From Larus michahellis (Eukaryota > Chordata > Aves > Charadriiformes > Laridae): a DNA stretch of 64,000 bases. Below are positions 60,114 to 64,000 of this stretch, one piece after another (the stretch's first letter is position 1; each line of letters starts with the position of its first letter). The stretch lies in contig NC_133896.1 of the NCBI RefSeq assembly GCF_964199755.1, positions 103,880,301 to 103,944,300 on the forward strand, written 5' to 3'. A model generated the notes under the pieces. The model had not been told where the DNA came from, did no database searches, and worked only from the letters and a program-made list of their open reading frames with translations. Made by a program: the position numbers and the translations under genes.

Positions 60114-63100
60114 CGCATCGCGGACCGGCAGCGGCCAGGGTCCCGTCTCCTCCCCGCCAGAGCCGGGGGACCGAAGCCCCCGACAGGTGCCCGGCGTCCC
60201 TGCGGTCAGGGCGAGCCGCTTCCTCGTTTGTAGCCTCAAGTAGCTGGGCTGACAGCGGTAGGAATCAGATCCGCTTGTTAATTAATTAAAAATAAGCTAT
60301 AAAGGCTAACGGCTACCCCCCCGTCTCCCTCACCCCAGCGATAAGTGAGCTGGGAGCCCTTTTATGTGTGTAGGGTGGCGGTTCCGTTAGTCGTCCTGTG
60401 TTTCAAAACTTTTAATTAATATAAAAAAAGAAGCTCACTCCCCTGTAAAACCCCGTTTTGGTTCGGTAGCTTCTTCATATCTGTTGTGTTTTTTTTTTTT
60501 TAAATCTGTTAAAATGGTGTGTGAGTATGTGAATGTGTGTAAATTTTCGGAAACAAAGCAGGAGTGTTTTCTTCTTCTTTGCTATGGTTAATTTTTAAGA
60601 TGACATTTACTGAAAACGCACATTAGATTTTGGGGAAAAATAATGACTGCTAGACACTGTTTGAAAAAGTAATTGAAATACTTTTAAAAAAAGTGATAAA
60701 ATTGCCCTTTCCCTATAGAAAAAAAATTTGCAGCTTTTGCTTACTTGCACAGTGGAGGCAGTCGGAATGACCAGGATGTCCAGTGTAATCATCTTCAGGG
60801 ATAAAATCTAGAGGCCAAAGGTTGTGAAGAACTTCTAGCATCAAACAATCCTGTAAAACTTGCACCTGCTTGAGTTGTAGCGTTTGTGTAAAGAAGCAGA
60901 TATCAAAGGTGTTAGAACAATAATTTTTCCTGTACAAATAATGCTGATGTACATATTGATATTCTGGGTGCTTGTGGGATAAGGCAGTGAGATGACGTCT
61001 TTAAATGATTTTTGGAAGGAGAAAGAAAGAAAATATATATATAAAAAAGGAAAGATTCAAACTTTATAAGTCCTGGATAATCTTGTATCAGGTGGTTTCA
61101 TTGCTAGGAAGAAAGCTGTGGTACCACCATACCAGAAGAGTGATGTATCATCTATTTGTATGTTTTATGTAAATTTGTTTTGCATGCACAGTGCTTTATA
61201 GGTTGCTTAAAAGAATGTGCTTTTAATATTTGGTCACTTTTAAGACTCCAGATATATGCTATTTTGTAAATATTGTCATCTTTCACAAATGATTTTCAGA
61301 AATGAAAACAAGAGCGTTAGTAGGGGTTACTCTTGTCTTATTATTAAAAGCTTTTTGGGAATGTATGTAGTTCTGTCAGTCAGCGGAGCAGCTCTGCCTC
61401 CATGGCAGTGGGAGACAGTCACAGTCTGTAAACTGAGACTAATTATGCAAAAAAGATATTAGAGCATTCTAGTTTGCAAAAACACACTTTTTTGTTTCTT
61501 TGTTTAAAATCACTGGTACTGGGAATTGAAAAAGGAGAAAAAAAATTGGTATCACACTGAATGCGCACACATTAAGTATACTTGTCCAAGTCTTGCTTTC
61601 AGCAGATGCTGCTTCCATTCTCTCTTTTCAGCTTCAAGAACTTGTGCGATATGGGCAATATTTTGAAAATGACTAGGGAAACAACAGTATAAATGCAGTA
61701 ACCAGACAGTAACCCACTTTTGCATGCTTACTTTTTTGAAGTATGTATTTTGCTATTCCTTTCAAAAAAAAAAAACAAAACAAACAAAAATCACTGACAG
61801 CTCCTTTTAAAAATGAGATCAACTTTAAAGGACTCCTTCCCCTCCTCCCCCCACTTAGGAAATCTCAGTCATTCTTTTATTTATTTAGAGCATATTTAGG
61901 ATGACCATGTGAGTTTAGAAATCTGAATTATTATAATTTGCTGACGTGCTAATTTGTTTGACAATCAAGCGTTAGCATGCAGCTTTAAATCATGTCAGAA
62001 GATCATGTTTTCCTCTTTTAAATAATCTTTTTCTCACCACTTCGCTTACTTCATTACCGTTAAGTTCCTCACAAAACTAGAGATAGATATTTCTGCGTTT
62101 CTGTGGGGTATTTAGAAAACTTTTCATTTTCCACTACTGAGAAATGAAAAAAGATATGCTTCAGATAGAGATTGTTAACATTTGTATATAGATAAAAATG
62201 TATGCTTTTTTTTCCTACACTTTTTATTAAAGCTACTGTTGAAATTCTCCTCATAGATTATTTTAAGAAAGGATGGAACTAATTTTTGGCGCGTTTATAT
62301 AGCTTTGTCTAACTTCTGGGGGATGCGTATGTTGCAATAGGCACTTTACAAGAGTATGTTCAGAGTTACCAGTAATATTTCCTAAACTGATTTGACTTGA
62401 AAGAATTATTTCTGTTTTTTAAATACAACTTCAGTTAACATTTACTATTAATATTAAAACTGATGACAGTCTGAGTTAGTACTAATACTGCAATGGAAGT
62501 GGATGGAATGAAGGGAGAAAAGGATGAAAGAGGGGCTGAAGGCAAGTTGTTGGCTTACTTCACTTTGTGGTGTTAAATGCAGTCCTTTTTTTTTCTTTTT
62601 TTCTTGGAATGCTTGAGCTTTTGTTAATTTGCTTCATCCCAGAGAAGTTTTATTTCGAGTTTTTTCTTGATGAAGTGTAAAATTTTCCACTGAGTTTATT
62701 TTTAAACTGTCTTCCGAGCTGATCGCAAAGCTGCATGCATTTTACCTACGTAATCACAGGAGCTCAAGAAGGTTCTCTAAAGTTCAGATTTATCTATGTG
62801 CAGTGGTAAGGTGTGTGCCATTTTCTGCGAGGCAGGAAAATGTCAGGAAGATTTAACATCTGACTTTTCCAGTTTGAAGTTGCAAACCAAACCCCGTAGG
62901 TGCATAGAAACCACATGTTCTGCTCTTCTGTTCTGTTGGATATTTTCCGCTTAGGGAGGATTGTGGGTTTTTTCTTAGAAGGATGCAATTTCTTTCTGAA
63001 TAATTCCTACGGTATCAAGAAATCGAATGAGCTATATCATTCTGTAATTTAATAATTTTTCCTCATTCTCTTCTGTAACTATATTGCCCGCCTGAGGGTA

Positions 63101-64000
63101 CCAGCAACCTTAATTTCGCTGTTTTATAACCCACAACAGTTAACACTTGACCTAGGTCATTAACAGGATTATCAGCAAATTTGTTTAAGCTTTTACTGAC
63201 AACCTGAATTGCTTCAATAATATTTTGACTGCGCAGACAGGAAACTTCTTGTAACCTCTCAATCTAGCATAAAATTAATTTCTTGCGAACACAGCTACCA
63301 AAAGATCAATACAGTAAATCTGCTTACAGTACTTGGTTTCAAATAGTGTCTGTTTTGGTTTATAGCAAGAAGGTTCCAATCAGCCTCTCTTTTCAGTCTG
63401 TATTGGATTTGGAGATGTGGTTTTGTCTTTTATTCATTGATTACCATCTCAGAACTTTGCGTAACTGCGGAATTAAATGCACCATTTTATCTGGACTGGT
63501 CTCTGTTAACACTTAAAGTCGCTAAAGACGACTTACTGTGCCTTTGTAGTAACGAGGGCTCTTGGCGTGGTTTTGAAAATGCGGTGTTTGCACGTGGAGT
63601 AAAATGCCTGCCCAACTTTGGCATGTAATTTTGGGAAAGGCTGGCAGTACTAGGAACTTCTCAGGAGAATCAAAAGGGATTGCACGGGGAAATGCTTTTT
63701 ACCAATCTCTCCTCACTGTATGTCAGGTGTCGTTAGGTCAGGATAAGTCTTTATTTATCGTGACACAATTCCTGCTGGTGCCTCCAGCTTGCTCTTGAGT
63801 GTTTATCTGCAAAGGAAGTTAAACGTAGGTTTAGCAATCTGAATGTGATACCTTTTAAAATTCAATTTCAGAAAGCTCAGAGTCATGGGGGTCTAGGGGG
63901 CTGTTTTTCATACAGCTGTGTTTTATTCAAAGCTTCTGTGCTTAATCCTAAGCTGTATGATTAGACAAATAATGAACATGTTTTAAAATTCACACCATGA

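Larger units (their letters stand above)
59150..60245. promoter_or_regulatory. CpG island spanning promoter, exon 1 and start of intron 1
   Basis: There is an abrupt change from AT-rich flank to sequence dense in CG dinucleotides, falling back to AT-rich at about 60250. It spans the Eph first exon asymmetrically, with about 430 bases upstream of the start codon and about 570 inside the intron. Sp1-type GC boxes include GGGCGGGGC at 59358-59366 and GGGCGGGGGC at 59425-59434. This composition marks an unmethylated, TATA-poor vertebrate promoter, and probably also supports short divergent antisense transcription. Confidence 0.92.
59674..64000 (+). other. Start of intron 1 of the Eph gene (partial)
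   Basis: The intron opens with donor GTGAGC and runs off the window. The first ~570 bases are CpG-island sequence with a 15-C tract (59749-59763), a T tract (about 59790-59802) and two G-quadruplex-type regions. After 60250 it becomes AT-rich and unremarkable, with short A and T runs. Exon 2 of Eph genes is short (about 65 nt in mammalian EPHA3) and should start by completing a Val codon. I see no convincing candidate here, consistent with the very long first introns of EPHA genes. Confidence 0.7.

Noticed and set aside
59674-60289. Several long open frames in the first part of intron 1
   Set aside because: They lie after a strong splice donor in CpG-rich sequence where stops are rare on all frames, and they overlap each other on both strands.

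Overview
This is a eukaryotic, almost certainly avian, nuclear window. It is AT-rich and nearly gene-free for its first ~59 kb. It carries fragments of CR1 LINEs (the dominant bird retrotransposon) and ends in a sharp CpG island that holds the first exon of a large gene. No bacterial-style operons, rRNA genes, CRISPR arrays or phage genes are visible. Most open frames here are chance frames in AT-rich DNA, or GC-driven frames inside the CpG island.

The one gene I can support lies at 59580-59673 on the plus strand. It is a short signal-peptide exon ending in P-G-N-E plus one base, followed directly by a GTGAGC splice donor. That residue pattern and phase-1 junction match exon 1 of Eph receptor tyrosine kinases. 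The start MDRRR and the end GRLSARPGNE match chicken EPHA3 (CEK4) as I remember it. EPHA3 is therefore the best call, and Eph-family membership is firmer than the paralogue. The exon sits in a CpG island of ~1.1 kb (about 59150-60245) with GC boxes. Its leader carries three upstream AUGs in one frame, giving an upstream ORF that overlaps the main start. Everything from 59674 to the window end is intron 1, opening with strong G-quadruplex-type runs. Exon 2 lies beyond the window.

Positions 1-59100 look like a gene desert upstream of EPHA3. They contain two diverged CR1 3' ends (23843-23999 minus, 30534-30595 plus), two copies of an unidentified dispersed repeat (36282-36530 and 44868-45110), several small tandem duplications, ordinary microsatellites, and GC-richer islands at about 11260-11780, 56340-57020 and 57950-58720. 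Three exon-like segments with good splice sites (28389-28486, 29849-29910, 43833-43931) could belong to an unannotated noncoding or poorly conserved transcript, or could be pseudo-exons.

I found no convincing new multi-gene system. The points most worth a second look are the overlapping upstream ORF on the Eph exon, the two-copy repeat family, and the spliced-looking exons in the desert.
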